From NCBI GenBank assembly GCA_964058845.1, contig CAXKVR010000295.1, forward strand, positions 1 through 64,000: a DNA stretch of 64,000 nt, given 5' to 3'. The notes beneath the pieces were generated by a model. It searched no databases and was not told where the DNA came from. It saw only the letters and a list, made by a program, of their open reading frames with translations. The translations under genes and the position numbers were made by a program. This DNA comes from Carex sylvatica. Lineage: Eukaryota; Streptophyta; Magnoliopsida; Poales; Cyperaceae. This document shows, piece by piece, positions 25,138 to 38,296 of this stretch. Within the stretch, counting starts at the first letter, position 1; each line of letters begins with the position of its first letter.

Positions 25138-25266
25138 AGATCAAAGTATTTTGCCAATTTGATGATAATGTAAATCACTAATAGATCAAAAGTATTTTGC
25201 CAATTTGAAATCACTCACAGATCAAAGTATTTTGCCAATTTGATGATAATGTACATCACTCATAAA
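25138..25266. repeat. Short triple repeat near the seam, copy B/C
   Basis: Same three AGATCAAAGTATTTTGCCAA-like repeats as at 12382-12510. They are absent after copy C, which places the seam upstream of them. Confidence 0.8.
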
Positions 25267-25902
25267 TTACAAGTCAGAAAAAACATTTCATCTTCTTCTT
25301 GCAACGAGTTTTAGAACACAAACAAAAATAATAGTTTCAGTCACAGAACTGTGGCAAGTAGAATAGTTTTAGTTTATGTTAGTAAGAGGTGAATGGACCA
25401 CCTACTTTCTAAGTTTCTAAGTTTTGACGTTGTAAATATTTCTCTTATTCAATAAAATCTCTTGACAGTCTCTGCCAATTATTCAAAAAAATATAAAATA
25501 ATAATAATAAAAAGGTCTGCCAAATATTTTTTTTTTCCTTTCATATATAACGACATGAGAAAAAAGATAAATCAAGTAGTCAAACTCGAGCCGACTTGAA
25601 TCAAACTTGAATTTACTAATAATGAGCCAAATTAAACAAGCTAATAACGATTATTTTGTTTGAATTATTCTCAAACGAGCCTCTGAGATACGAACTTTTT
25701 TGTCAGCCATATGCGGAAGAGTCACGATCTCTTACCTCTGTTTTCTTGGAGACACTTGATACAGCTATCCGTTGTAATTAAATAGTATTTACAACGGATC
25801 AAATGACATTTAATAATTTCTAAATATATTCTTTTGTTTTTTTATAATTTTTTAAACAACTTCAATTTTCTAATTCTACTTGTATATAATCTTAATCATT
25901 TT

Positions 25903-26459
25903 CAGTGGCAGAGCCACCTATATCTAGGAGTAGGCAGTCGCCTACACCTGAATTTTGAAATACGGTATCAAATTCGTATATAGTTGGTTTAGATTTGAAT
26001 TTTGTCTACCTCTAGATTTGAGTTTTGCCTGAGTCGTTACAATTTTGGCAGTCTTTCATCAATCTATTTTGAAATATACCGACAAGAGAGAGGTGAATAA
26101 GAATGGTATGATAGTGGAACCACAATAAATTTGTTATTTTTTTTAAAGAAATAGACTAAAATATTTTATAAAGTAATATACTGAAATTTAATGTAATGCA
26201 TTAAATTATTTTTATTATGTTTAACTATGCAAAATGAGCTGAATTTTAATAGAAAAGTCTTGTGAACTATGCTTCAAAGTAAACTTTAAAATTTTTTTGA
26301 GTTTTCGATACTCGATTTTTATTCATGGTTAATTACCGATTCCGCTTCCAGCAAAAATTATTTAATAATATTTTATAATTTAAATAAAATAATAATAATT
26401 ATTAATATAATAGTAATTTATTTTGCCTACCCCTGATGAAAATTCTAGCCACGCCACTG
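25903..26459. mobile_element. hAT-type MITE 1, copy C
   Basis: Same element and target duplication as at 390-946. The neighbouring stretches 25267-25902 and 26460-27477 hold no recognisable gene. Confidence 0.82.
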
Positions 26460-27477
26460 ATCATTCTAATATCTTGTTTCTCATTTTGCTTCATGACCGG
26501 ATCTACTTTTTTGACCGCATCACACTCCGATGACATGATCTACTCATTGTTGCGCTTCGATTGCAATAAAAACTCTACGCTTTAAGTTCTGACAATATCA
26601 TATTCTTGGCTCTGATCGACTCCGGCCTACTTATATACACTCTTAATCACCCTAACACTTTAATTCTCATCGTGCTTCACGACCAGATCCGTTTCTTCGA
26701 TCGCCGCCGTATTCTGACAATTGGATCTACGTATCATCGCTCTTCGATCGAGATAGAGACTTTATATTTTGAGGTTCGACGATACCGAGTTCTCAGTTCC
26801 AATCCTTCTCTCTCCTTCATTCTCCTCCGTTAGAGGAAGTAGAACCGAAAGAGAAGAAGAGTTATGTTGAAAATGAGATCTGTAAGGAGTAAAAAGGTGG
26901 AATTGTGCGAAAAAGGAGGCGGCGGCTGGCAAACCTAAGTTTTTTAATCGCTCAAAATAAAAAAAAATCGAATATTGATAAGTTAAGTTGAGCATTCTGA
27001 TGTTAAAAAAAGTATATTTCAGAAAATATCTCTTGATTTATTTTTTGTTGTCATTTGCGAAGATATTTCCTTTTATTAATAAATTTGAAGAAAGAAACAA
27101 CATTTTCCGTGATTTATTTTTGGATGGTGATAATTGTCCCGCAGGTTTGTTCTCGCAATTATTCCCGCACAAAATGTCAAAAACTCTAGCTGTCATTTTT
27201 TATTCATAAAGTATTAATACTTACGTACAAAAGTATTTATCTCTAACAACGAAAGTATTTATTCCTAAGAACAAAAATATTTAGAAGACCATGCACGTTT
27301 TTTTCATGGGAAGTAGGGGAATCTCAAATCACATGGGGGGCACATGCACATTTTTAGAGGTGAGTTTTTTTTATCTCATTTCAATCTCGTCCATATTTCT
27401 CACGATCTATGAGAAATTTTGCGAATTTAAAACCATGAACGTCTTCTACGTAATTTTCTTTTTCCAATGAGATCCAT

Positions 27478-30120
27478 TGTTATGTTACGAAGTTTTCATA
27501 ATTTATTTCAAAGGATTAGAAAGCTGGAATCGAAGATTTTGTTAATAAAATAACAGTTTAAACCTTAATTTAGGTTTCCCTAGATAAGTAAATCAAGTGT
27601 GAATTGAAACCGCGTCGAAATTTTGAGTTTCTGGAACCTTACAGGCTCAGTGCGTCCGCACTGGTGGTGAGTGCGGATGGATGATCCGCACTGACCCCAG
27701 TTCTTTTTCTGAAAATTGACCAAGTCCTGAGTGCGTGTGTCTCGACCCGCACTGAATTTAAATGCGGACGCATTAGGCTCGGACTTTTCTTGATTCAGTG
27801 CCGTTTTCTGAAAAATTTGACTAAGTACTGAGTGTGTCCGCACTCATGAATTTTCTGTGAATTTTTCTAAGTTCTAAAATTTACCCAAGTGATGAGTGCG
27901 AGTGAATGACCCGCACTGAAAGTTAGTGCGTCCGCACTAGGTTATTCTTCTGTATTTTCTGTTCGGTTTGAATTCTGACAAGGGCTGAGTGCGGGTGGCC
28001 GACCCGCATTGAAAACGAGTGCGTCCGCACTCAGAGGGATTTTTAATCAAAACTCAGATTTCTTTCTTTTCCTTTCTCTCTTTCTCCTCCGCCCTTTTCT
28101 TTCCCTTTTCTGTGAGCTCCGCCCAAAGAGAGAGAGAGAGCTCTTCCTCCCTCCAAAGTGCCCCAAAGCTCGTGAAATCGAAAGTAGAAGCGAGAAATTG
28201 GTCGTAGATCTCTCCTAGCCCTTCCGTTCGGTAAGTGTTTCTTTCCTTTTTCTCTCGAAATCTCGGATTTTTCTCGATTGCTCGGGTTTTCGCTTTAAAC
28301 CCGAGATTTGTGTTGAATTAGTTGTATACTAGCCATTTGAACTTCCTTGTTGGTTTTGTATCAATTCTTCTCTCGATTTCATCTCAATTTCGAGAATCTC
28401 CAGTTTTAGGGTTTTTCGGTACCAAATTCAAAATTGAGAAATGCGGATGATTGATTAGGCTAGACCGACCAATTAGACTTCTAATCGGTAGGGTTACATT
28501 TGATCCTTAAATGCTAAGCTGTGTACCGGCTAAGTCATATTTTGACCAAATTAGGGTTTAACCAATCGGTAAAGGAATTGTTACCAAATTGAGATGATAT
28601 ATAGTTTAAAGGATCTAATCGCATAAGTGCGTGATGGTTAAGAAGTGTTAAGTAAGGAAACTAATGAAAAGAGCAAACGAATTCGGTTAAGAAAAATAGG
28701 AAATGACTCGTGTCACCCAATCGAACCTTCTGACCATTTAAACCAATTCTAAACCAAATGAACACGTATTATATAGGAGTAAGCTCGGTAGAGCCAGACT
28801 TTGTAGAGCAATTTAAGACGTCTGACCCGTAGCTTCGCTGTACGCTCGAATTGTCATGTTGAATGTTAGATTTTGTTGCATAATTTTTGGAATTCATGTG
28901 ATATAGTTGATTTGCATACGCGTCCGGTTGCCAAATTGAAGTGTTATGCTGTGATCTGATTTTGATTGAAAGTCACCCCAAACGGTTGATTGTGAAAATC
29001 ATTGAGATTAAATTGGTAAAGTTGAGCCGTATGGCTGACTTTGACCCTGTGAACGAAATTTGCAAAGTTGAGCTGTATCAGCTGACTTTGATCCCAGGAT
29101 CCTTCTGGCGCATTAGGTGAACAGCCCTCATATTTCCCAGTACCGGTTGGGACGAGGGGTGGGTGACTATATACATATTTATATGTTAATTTTGATTGTG
29201 ATTGTGATGGTTTTTGTGGGTGACTTGTGTGTAACGTCTGTGGATCAGAAGTATTATCCTACGGAATAGTGCATTTGGAAGGTCAATTGAATATTGCGAC
29301 ATCTTGAGTTCCGAAGTGAATTTCTGTGATATGATTTCAAACCAGACCTTAGAAAACAGTTAAGCTAAAACACTGCAGATGGGTGTCAGATAAAGGGTCC
29401 AGATGGGTGGTACGTCTGTAGGTGTCAGTAACCCTACAGACGAAGGTCAGATAAAAAGGGTCCAGCTCGGTGGAACATCTGTAGGTGCTACCAGCCTTAT
29501 TAAAATGATTTAAGCCAATTATGTTCTCGTTCGAACTTCGATTTGAATATTCCATTGGTTGAATTTCATTTGATTATCTGTTGTCAAGCATATGCATTCA
29601 TATATATATATATATATATATATTGCGGTAGAACTGTGAAAGTGATTTCGTATGGTTTTATTTGTGAAAATAGAGTCTGATTACAAGTCCAATAACCTGT
29701 TTGTGGCAATTTCGTACTGAGAATGAAATTCTCACCCGCACCCTTTGGATACTTTTACAGGTTTCGATGCGACTGGGACTGGGTCTGAGGAGGCACGCGA
29801 GTATTAGGCCCCCGGTATATGTCACCCTTACCATAGTCCTTAGTTTTGTTGTTTGACTAGAGATGTGTATAGTTATATGTACTGATTTTGTTGTATAGAT
29901 CTCTATGTCATACCTGATGGTCGATATCCGTAGGAGATACCCTTGATTGTTATAACTGTACCAGTCCCGTATACTGGGATTATTATTATATGTATACATA
30001 TGACCGGTTTTATCTATTTTATGGTGTATTCTGAGTGAATGATGAAATGCCTTGTAAGTATACACGAAATTGTATACTTACGGCGGGGACTGTTGCGACC
30101 CGTGGCTGCGGAGTGTGACA
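27478..30120 (+). mobile_element. 5' LTR of Ty3-type retrotransposon, copy C
   Basis: Same LTR as at 1965-4605; the (AT)n tract (29600-29623) has 12 units, as in copy B. Confidence 0.75.
27646..28034. repeat. GC-rich palindromic modules in the LTR, copy C
   Basis: Same modules as at 2133-2521. Confidence 0.6.
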
Positions 30121-30131
30121 GTTCTCTTTGG

Positions 30132-30144
30132 TGGTATCAGAGCC
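30132..30144 (+). promoter_or_regulatory. Primer-binding site for initiator tRNA-Met, copy C
   Basis: TGGTATCAGAGCC, 11 nt after the inferred LTR end. Confidence 0.9.
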
Positions 30145-30283
30145 AGGTTTGTTTTAAGCCCTAACCAGACTGATAGGATACGTGAGTGGGATACGGCATA
30201 GATGGGCCGTCACGACTAACGGCTTGTCTATTATAGTAATAAGTAAAAATAAACTGAATAAAATGTTTCTTGTATCCAGCAGT

Positions 30284-32081
30284 ATGGAAGGACGTTGAGG
30301 TATGGGACGACCGCGAACGAGAGCTCGTGATCCTATTCAGGATCTACCTATCGAACCAGCTGCTAGTAGAGCTGAGACCGGACTTGCCGGGCCTGAGGCT
30401 CTAAGAGTAGATCTTGGGCCTGCAGGTGTGCAAAACTGGGAGCGAGAGCTAGATGATAGGTTGATCGCGGCATACGAGAGAGGTCGCTAGGCAGAGCGGC
30501 GTGACGCCGCACCGGAGGTTCAGAGAGGTGCTCCTGAGGAGTTCAGGAGGCTATATGACTCTTTCATGCGCCTTAATCCACCTTGATTTGACGGCACTGG
30601 TGATTATGTCGCAGCAGAAGAATGGCTAGCCAACATAAATACAAAGCTGGTTCTATGTCAAGCGCCCGAGGAAGACATGGTGGAGTTGGCCGAACAACAG
30701 CTGGAGAGTGGCGCGAGGTTCTGCTGGGATGGGGCCCGACGCAGTTATGTCGGGGAGGAGGTAAAGATCCCGTGGGAGTGGTTTGAGCAGCAATTCACTC
30801 GACGATTTCTAAGCAACTTGCAACGAGAGGCGTTGCGGAGGAAATTCCTGGACTTAAGGCAGAACGGGCGGCCAGTGGCCGAGTACAACAACAAATTCCT
30901 CGCCCTGTCAAGGTATGCAACAGATGTGCAGAATGACGTGGTGAGATACCACAGGCAGTACTTGGACGGGTTGGATGGTGGTATATCCATGATCGTAGAT
31001 AACCCAGCAGCTACCGAGCTTCAGGCAATGATGGATCATGCAGCTCAGGTGGAGTTGCATGGCAAGAGAAGGAGGGTGCAGATGACAGAGAGGAATACCA
31101 AGCAGAAAGAGGATCACAACAGGCAGCTGGTGAGGTCAGGCGGAGGCCCGTCGACTGCTAGACCCCCTCCCAGACAGATAGCGACACCTGGATTCAGACA
31201 GGGTCTGGGTCCCACGTGGTGCCGTTCATGCAACCAGGCCCATTCTGAGCAAGATTGCAGACGCCGCAATCGTACGTGTTTTACATGTGGCAGCCTGGAG
31301 CATTGGACGAGAGAGTGCCCGAAGGCCACACCGGGGTTTCAGAGGGGCAGTGATGGTAGAGGACCCGCAGGATAGGGGCAGAGTGGACCACCATCTCGGG
31401 GTCGAGGTGCTTCGCAGCCTAGCGGGGGCAGGACTGGAGGGCGAGTGTCGGCACATGCACTCGGCGTATCGGAGGCCGGCCATGGCGCATCAGCGACTCA
31501 GGCCGAGGTTATGATAGGTATACTTTCTATCTCGGATCACGATGCTTACTGCTTGATAGATACCGGATGTAGCCATTCCATTGTATCGAAAACCTTAGTA
31601 GCCAAATGTAACTGGCCAACCGAAATCGGTAACCAAATCCTTTGTGTCCAAACCCCTTTCGGTTCGACTGACCGAGAAATCACTACATGCCGAAACCGAA
31701 AAGTCAGAGTCGATGGGAGAGACCTCGAGATAGACCTGTTGGTTATGGAGATTTCGGGATACGAGGTGCTGTTGGGGATGGACTGGTTAACAAGACATGC
31801 CGCGATAATCGACTGTCCGCACCGCAGGATCTGTTTTGGGACTTCAAGAGGTAGTATGTCGTGCTTGCTGAACTGTAGAAGGGTTGGAGGGATGATGCCG
31901 TGTATTTCCGTTGTGGAAGTCAGGCATCTGATCGATTCAGGGTGCAATGCGTATATGGCGGCGATAGTGTATACCACTATGGAGGTTCCTGAGATAAACA
32001 CGATTCCGGTGGTGTCCGAGTTCATAGATGTGTTCCCAGAAGAGATAGTTGGACTACCACCTGAACGAGAAGTGGAGTTTG
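30284..32081 (+). pseudogene. Ty3-type gag-protease pseudogene, copy C
   Basis: Same frame, same four stops and same truncation as copies A and B. A private G-to-T change turns an AGG codon into ATG at 30302 and opens a 62-codon stretch (30302-30490) between the first two stops; this is a by-product of a point change, not a new gene. Lys at the Glu/Lys site, as in copy B. Confidence 0.9.
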
Positions 32082-32848
32082 GCACCAAATTCATATATAG
32101 TTGGTTTAGATTTGAATTTTGTCTACCTCTAGATTTGAGTTTTGCCTGAGTCGTTACAATTTTGGCAGTCTTTCATCAATCTATTTTGAAATATACCGAC
32201 AAGAGAGAGGTGAATAAGAATGGTATGATAATGGAACCACAATAAATTTGTTATTTTTTTTAAAGAAATAGCCTAAAATATTTTATAAAGTAATATACTG
32301 AAATTTAATGTAATGCATTAAATTATTTTATTATGTTTAACTATGCAAAATGAGCTGAATTTTAATAGAAAAGTCTTGTGAACTATGCTTCAAAGTAAAC
32401 TTTAAAAAAAATTTGAGTTTTCGATACTCGATTTTTATTCATGGTTAATTACCGATTCCGCTTCCAACAAAAATTATTTAATAATATTTAATAATTTAAA
32501 TAAAATAATAATAATAATTAATATAATAATAATTTATTTTGCCTACCCCTGATGAAAATCCTAACCACGCCACTGATCATTCTAATATCTTATGTCTCAT
32601 TTTGCTTCATGACTGGATCTACTTGTTCTCGTAATTATTCCCGCACAAAATGCCAAAAACTCTAGCTGTCATTTTTTATTCATAAAGTATTAATACTTAC
32701 GTACAAAAGTATTTATCTGTAACAACGAAAGTATTTATTCCTAAGAACAAAAATATTTAGAAGACCATGCACGTTTTTTTCATGGGAGGTAGGAGAATCT
32801 CAAATCACATGGGGGGCACATGCACATTTTTAGAGGTGAGTTTTTTTT
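32082..32848. mobile_element. Truncated hAT MITE 1 plus flank, second copy in unit C
   Basis: Same arrangement as 6567-7333; the MITE part ends at 32575. Confidence 0.8.
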
Positions 32849-33048
32849 ATCTCATTTCAATCTTGTCCATATTTCTCACGATCTATGAGAAATTTTGCGA
32901 ATTTAAAACCACGAACGTCTTCTACGTAATTTTCTCTTTCAAATGAGATCCATGATGACATACTTTCGGACAAGTTGTTACGGAAGTATTTATCTCTCAT
33001 CGTAAGTATTTATACCTATACTTGAAAGTATTTTTTACATATAATACT

Positions 33049-33473
33049 CGAGGTTGGTTACTATGCTTATATAAGCATATCTCCACATATGCTTATAACT
33101 CATTTTTGTGTTTCCAATATCCAAATGGTCGATCTAAACCGTTAGATGTGATCTCTATATTGAAATGTGTTTGGAGACCAAATTTTACATTTTTTTGAAT
33201 TTTTTACTATTTATTAAGCCACTTTGAAAATCACTGATCCAACGGTGGCTTCTGATTTTACTGTTTTGTTAAGCCACCGTTGGATCAGCGATTTTCAAAG
33301 TGGCTTAATAAATAGTAAAAAAATTTAGAAAAATATAAAATTTGATCTCCAAACATATTTCAATATAGAGATCACATCTAACGGTTCAGATCGACCATTT
33401 GGACATTGGAAACACAAAAATGAGTTATAAGCATATGTGGGGATGTGCTTATATAAGCATAGTAGCCAACCTC
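33049..33473. mobile_element. Mutator-type MITE, copy C
   Basis: Same element as at 7534-7958, with one C-to-T difference near 33169. Confidence 0.85.
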
Positions 33474-33482
33474 TATAATACT

Positions 33483-33824
33483 TATAATACTTATAATACT
33501 TGATAGTAATACTTTCATATATCAGTATAAATACTTATAATACATGATATTAATACTTTCATATGTTAGTATAAATACTTATAATACTTGATATTAATAT
33601 TTTCATATGTCAGTATAAATATTTATAATACTTAAAAGTATTTTTTACATATAATACTTATAATACTTGATATTAATACTTTCATATGTCAGTATAAATA
33701 CTTATAATACATGATATTAATACTTTCATATGTCAGTATAAATACTTATAATACATGATATTAATACTTTCATATGTCAGTATAAATACTTATAATACTT
33801 GATATTAATACTTTCATATGTCAG
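33483..33824. repeat. 44-bp minisatellite, copy C
   Basis: Same repeats as at 7968-8309, no length change seen. Confidence 0.85.
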
Positions 33825-35093
33825 TAACTGTCATATGTAAAAATTATTTGCAAGTATAGTTATAAATACTTGCACAATGAGAGATAAATACATATGTAAC
33901 AACGTGTCCGAAAGTATGTCATTATGGATCTCATTTGAAAGAGAAAATTACGTAGAAGACGTTCGTGATTTTAGATTCGCAAAATTCATCATAGATCATT
34001 AGAAATATGAATGAGATTGAAATGAGATTAAACTAATTTGGAAAGAGACAGAGTGGGGGGATGGTGCGGGGATGGAATGGGGGGAGTAATATAATTGTTC
34101 TTTATTTTTTATTGCTATTTGTAAGTTGTAACGATTTTTCCTTTTTCATAGAAGGAAAATTAGTTAATAAATATGCGTGGCTTGGATGATATGGAAGCAA
34201 AGGAATGCTATCGATCGTTTTTGAAGGAAACAGACTTCCACCAAGGATGCTGGCAGCAAGGGCGGCACAAGAAAGGGTATAGTGGACAAGATATTGTTGA
34301 GGGCTGGATTTATTGTTTTTGATTTATTTAAGTTTTGCATTTTCCTGTTACATTATATTTCTTTATTTGGTTCTGTTGTTTGTAAATTGGAGCAATTATA
34401 GTGATCAGGATAGGTTTACAGTTGTAATATTTTTTTTCGGTATTAATGCAAACACTTGTCAGCTGCTGACAAGATTTTAAAAAATATATATAATTTACCC
34501 TTCTTTGAAATGAACATGTCCATGATATTCTTGCCCTCTAAAAAACATAAAAGATATAATAAAGTAGAGAAACAAATAGCCCAATACAACTTATCTTTTG
34601 AGTTTTAATAGTCCACTACTGATTAACTGAGTAGTGGGAATATGAAGTTGGCATCATAACAGTCGATTTCTGATTCGTGCTGGCAGCTTCCCTAAGGTGC
34701 CAACCCTGATCTACCAAGATTCATCAATTTGATTGAAAGCTCTCTTAGTACAAATTGGAGGGACCCATAGAAGGATCAGCTACACTTATTTGCAAATTAT
34801 GATATATAGTTCGGTATCTGAGAGGATTCAGACTCTTCATTGGAACTAGTGGCCTCTGGAATCAAGATATGTTTTCATCAACTTTAAAATGAAAGAAAGA
34901 GTCAGAGAGGAATTGTAGAAGTGTCATACTCAACGAGTATGAATCGGATGGATGCATTTAGCGTATTCGTACTTATTTTTATTTGTATTTTGTTCTTATA
35001 CGTTTAATACTATTAACTTTATTCTTACCATGCTCTTGCTTAGTAAGATTAACGTACGGTAACGAACGATTGATGAATTATTATCGAATCAGG

Positions 35094-35656
35094 TTGTGGG
35101 GCCGTGTATTTGGATGCTCAAAGGCTCGGTGTTTTTTTGCGTCAATGCTCAAGTTTATATAAAAACATATTTCATTGGAGTGTTGGCTGGGAAATAGGGA
35201 ATGAAAGGTCGATATCGTTTTGGTATGATAATGGGCAGAGTAAGCTGATCTGGGTTGCCTAGACCTTTAAATCAGTGTGCATCTTTTAGAAGTTTGGAGC
35301 AACTTATTGATTCCTATTGGGACAGTTCTGAACAGGTCTTGTTTTACTGATGACAATGATGTTTTGCGATGGAGATGGACAGGTAATGGGAATACACGCC
35401 CGGCAGGGTCGGTGTATAAAGTCATGGTGTTGGGGTGGCGGATCAGATAGGGTTAACGGAATCAAAGAGGAAAGCGATCTATGGCTGTAGTGCTTGCACG
35501 GGTGAAATGCTGCACAAGACCTGTGTGGGGGTAAAAGATAGGGGAAACGGGCTGCTGCTTAGGGGTAAACGTGGGCGTGTATGTCCATTGCATGCATGGG
35601 CATTTATTGTCATTAATGGTAGCCATTACCATGTAATCTAAAAAAAAAAAAAAAAA
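35094..35656 (+). pseudogene. 3' LINE fragment with poly(A), copy C
   Basis: Same broken zf-RVT-like frames and A17 tail as at 9579-10141. The stretch 34030-35093 before it shows no gene. Confidence 0.6.
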
Positions 35657-35848
35657 TCGAATAAATTGGTAAATTATATAATTTAACTTAAAAATATATT
35701 AAACACATCATGTACGTAATATTAATAAATAAAACGATAAAAAATGTTGTATAAATCAATTTTTGTCATCAATTACTAATCAAATAATATAAAATGTTGA
35801 ATAAATTATTTTTCATAAACTATTAAATAAAAAATTATATAAATCAAC

Positions 35849-35904
<56 letters not shown>
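35849..35904. repeat. (AAT)n microsatellite, copy C
   Basis: 56-bp run, the longest of the three copies. The stretch 35905-36366 shows nothing recognisable. Confidence 0.95.
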
Positions 35905-35906
<2 letters not shown>

Positions 35907-36366
35907 AAATAATAATAATATAAATATAAAATATTATACATAATTTTATATTTATCAATTATCATATAAGGTGGCAGTTATCTTATTTTCAATAACAGTA
36001 TCAGTAAAAATTGCCAGATAAGAAAAAAAAGACAACAATTACAAATAGTACTGTGTTTTGTTACCAGACCAACATCAAACTATTTTTATGAGCAAATTCT
36101 CATCATATGTTTTGTAAGATTCATGAACAATGCACGGTAGATCCAAGAGAGATGCATGAAATTTTCTTTGCTTATCTTAAGTGTACCATTTCTTCCGTTC
36201 TCAACATCCAACATAATAAGCATAATTAAGAAGGTCCATGTACACTGAGGTAGATCTAAAGTCAATCAAAAAATGACTAAGCTACCCTATAATTTTAAAA
36301 TATTAATTACATATACTAAGATTTAATTAAATTTTATTTTTTTGAAATATTTTATATACTCCAGCC

Positions 36367-36795
36367 CAGTGGCGGAGCCTACCTCTGGGTTTTTTTTTTT
36401 TTAAATTAGGTTCTTCGATGGGTCTTACCAACTCCTGAATTTAATTCTGCCTATCTCTGGATTCAATTCGGAGTAGTGATTGTCAGTTCAGACTTCAGAG
36501 ATGATTTGTGAGTCGTTTAATCTAATTAGAAAAGAAATGTATTTTTAAACTTTGTTCAATTCGGAGTAGCGATTCCCCTCTGCTTAATTAATACCAATTA
36601 TTTTAGTAATTTTGGTATCAATTAGTAATTTATTAAAAATTACAACTTATTCGATAGGTAGAGATGCAATTTGGTAGACGGGCGGAGGCGGGAAGAGAAT
36701 TATGGAGGCGATTCGAATCCGAATCCATTAAGAAAATAAATAAATCCGAATCCGATTTTTGTCCACCCGTGACTCAAATTCTGGCTACGCCACTG
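36367..36795. mobile_element. hAT-type MITE 2, copy C
   Basis: Same element and perfect CTCCAGCC duplication as at 10849-11277. Apart from the SINE candidate, 36796-37650 holds no recognisable gene. Confidence 0.9.
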
Positions 36796-36824
36796 CTCCA
36801 GCCCATCTCATAAATAATCACATG

Positions 36825-36918
36825 TTCACTTTAGTCTAGTGGTAAGAATTTATGTAATATTAAAAAGAGATTGAGTTCAATTTCCACTGGCCACAATTTT
36901 TATATTTTAATTTTTGCC
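36825..36918 (+). mobile_element. Possible tRNA-derived SINE, copy C
   Basis: Same A-box and B-box-like motifs as at 11307-11400. Confidence 0.35.
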
Positions 36919-38072
36919 CCCCTATCAAGAATTTCTAATTCTGCGCAGGTTATCTATATATGATGATGAACAAAATAAGTTATACTATAAGCTTAATTTA
37001 ATTCTAAAAATAATAACATATAAAACGGAACAGAGGTTGCACAGCTGGCGCTATGCATAAATGAACGTGTCCTCATAAGTCCACCCATGCAATCTCCGCT
37101 GCTTTGCCAAGGAGTCTGCCACCTCATTTTTTGTCCTAATTGGAAATTGGAATGCTTAGTAGGCAGTAATTATACTTGTTGACATTAACGTTCAGAATAA
37201 CCTAATTAAATTGGCATCTACTGATCAATCAAATATTTGAGACAACACAAAAGATATCTGAATTGAACACTTAACTAAGATCCAATCGTGCGTTATCAAT
37301 TTAAATCAAATTAAGCATGAATTACACTAACCCTGCTTCGAAAATATTTAGATTTCAGTTTATACTTTGCTTTTGAACTTTTAATCTTGTTTTATAATTT
37401 ATATAGTTAAAACAGAAGGGAGGGGAGCTAGAGAAAATTTTGAGTTTTAAATAGGCATTTGTTAATAAATATGAAGGAAATATATCTTGTTTGATGTTAT
37501 TTTTTTTTTTCAAAGATAGTGACTTTAAATGCTCATTAATAATTTTATTGATAAAAAAATATTTACAATAAGTCAAATGCTACAAATAATTTCATTGATT
37601 AAACAGTTTGATAATTTGGCCTCCAACTTTTATTTAAAAAAATATATTTTGAGCTTAGCTAACCTCTGATTATGTCTTATTCAAATTTAACAATTATGAA
37701 TATTTGTGAAAAATAAAAGTTCAAAATCCTATTTCCAACAAATCAATAATCTAGAGGTCTCATATCAAAATTTAAATTTAAATCACCTAAGATAACATAA
37801 TATTTTTGTTTCAATCTGGATAGTTTGATCATAATTCGCATGAATATTAAAAGAATCACGTACATTTCACTTTGAACTGAATTAATTTGAATTTTAATCG
37901 AACAGTTCGAATCTAAACAGAAATATTATGGTACAGATGATATGGCTCATATCATTGCCCATTTAAGTTTTTCATGTGAACGCAACTATAATAAAAGAAC
38001 AATTGCGAACAAAGTGGGAACATGTTAGTGTCTGGGCATAGTAAAAGAAATCGATCACGCGTTCATGTGTTG

Positions 38073-38296
38073 TAACTGTCGAGTAAATCCGATATAATAT
38101 TACAACTGACGGGACCACCTTTGATCTCCCAATTGGACCATTTAAGGCACTGATACGTTCCAATTCAATTTTAAAAACGTGATCTCCGGCCGAAAAACAA
38201 ATACCAATCCCACCGGCAACAGTGACCTCCTTTCAAAAGAACTAACCTCCTTTTCCTTTATCGCTATTTTCGAGGCTTGTATCTTTGTTGATAGGG
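38073..38296 (+). other. Displaced distal upstream block of the plus-strand MSL gene
   Basis: Aligns clearly with the reverse complement of 63725-63985, the DNA just upstream of the minus-strand MSL gene. Shared landmarks include GTCGAGTAAATCCGAT, CCCAATTGGACCAT, AAACAAATACCAATCCCACC and CTTGTATCTTTGTTGATA. In the paralog this block lies 0.2-0.45 kb from the start codon; here it lies 6.2 kb away. The homology probably continues beyond the window edge in the paralog. Before it, 37651-38072 shows nothing recognisable. Confidence 0.85.

Larger units (their letters stand above)
32849..34029. mobile_element. Foldback element, copy C
   Basis: Same inverted arms and contents as at 7334-8514. Confidence 0.75.
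24888..37650. repeat. Tandem macro-repeat, copy C (last complete unit, 12763 bp)
   Basis: Last unit of the array. It shares the 283, 433 and 5378 variants with copy B, so B and C look closer to each other than to A. Private changes include a G-to-T at 30301-30303 that creates an ATG, a T for C in the MITE at about 33169, and a longer (AAT)n tract. The last 80 bases (37570-37620) carry several mismatches to A and B, after which the sequence leaves the repeat at 37650/37651. Confidence 0.95.
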
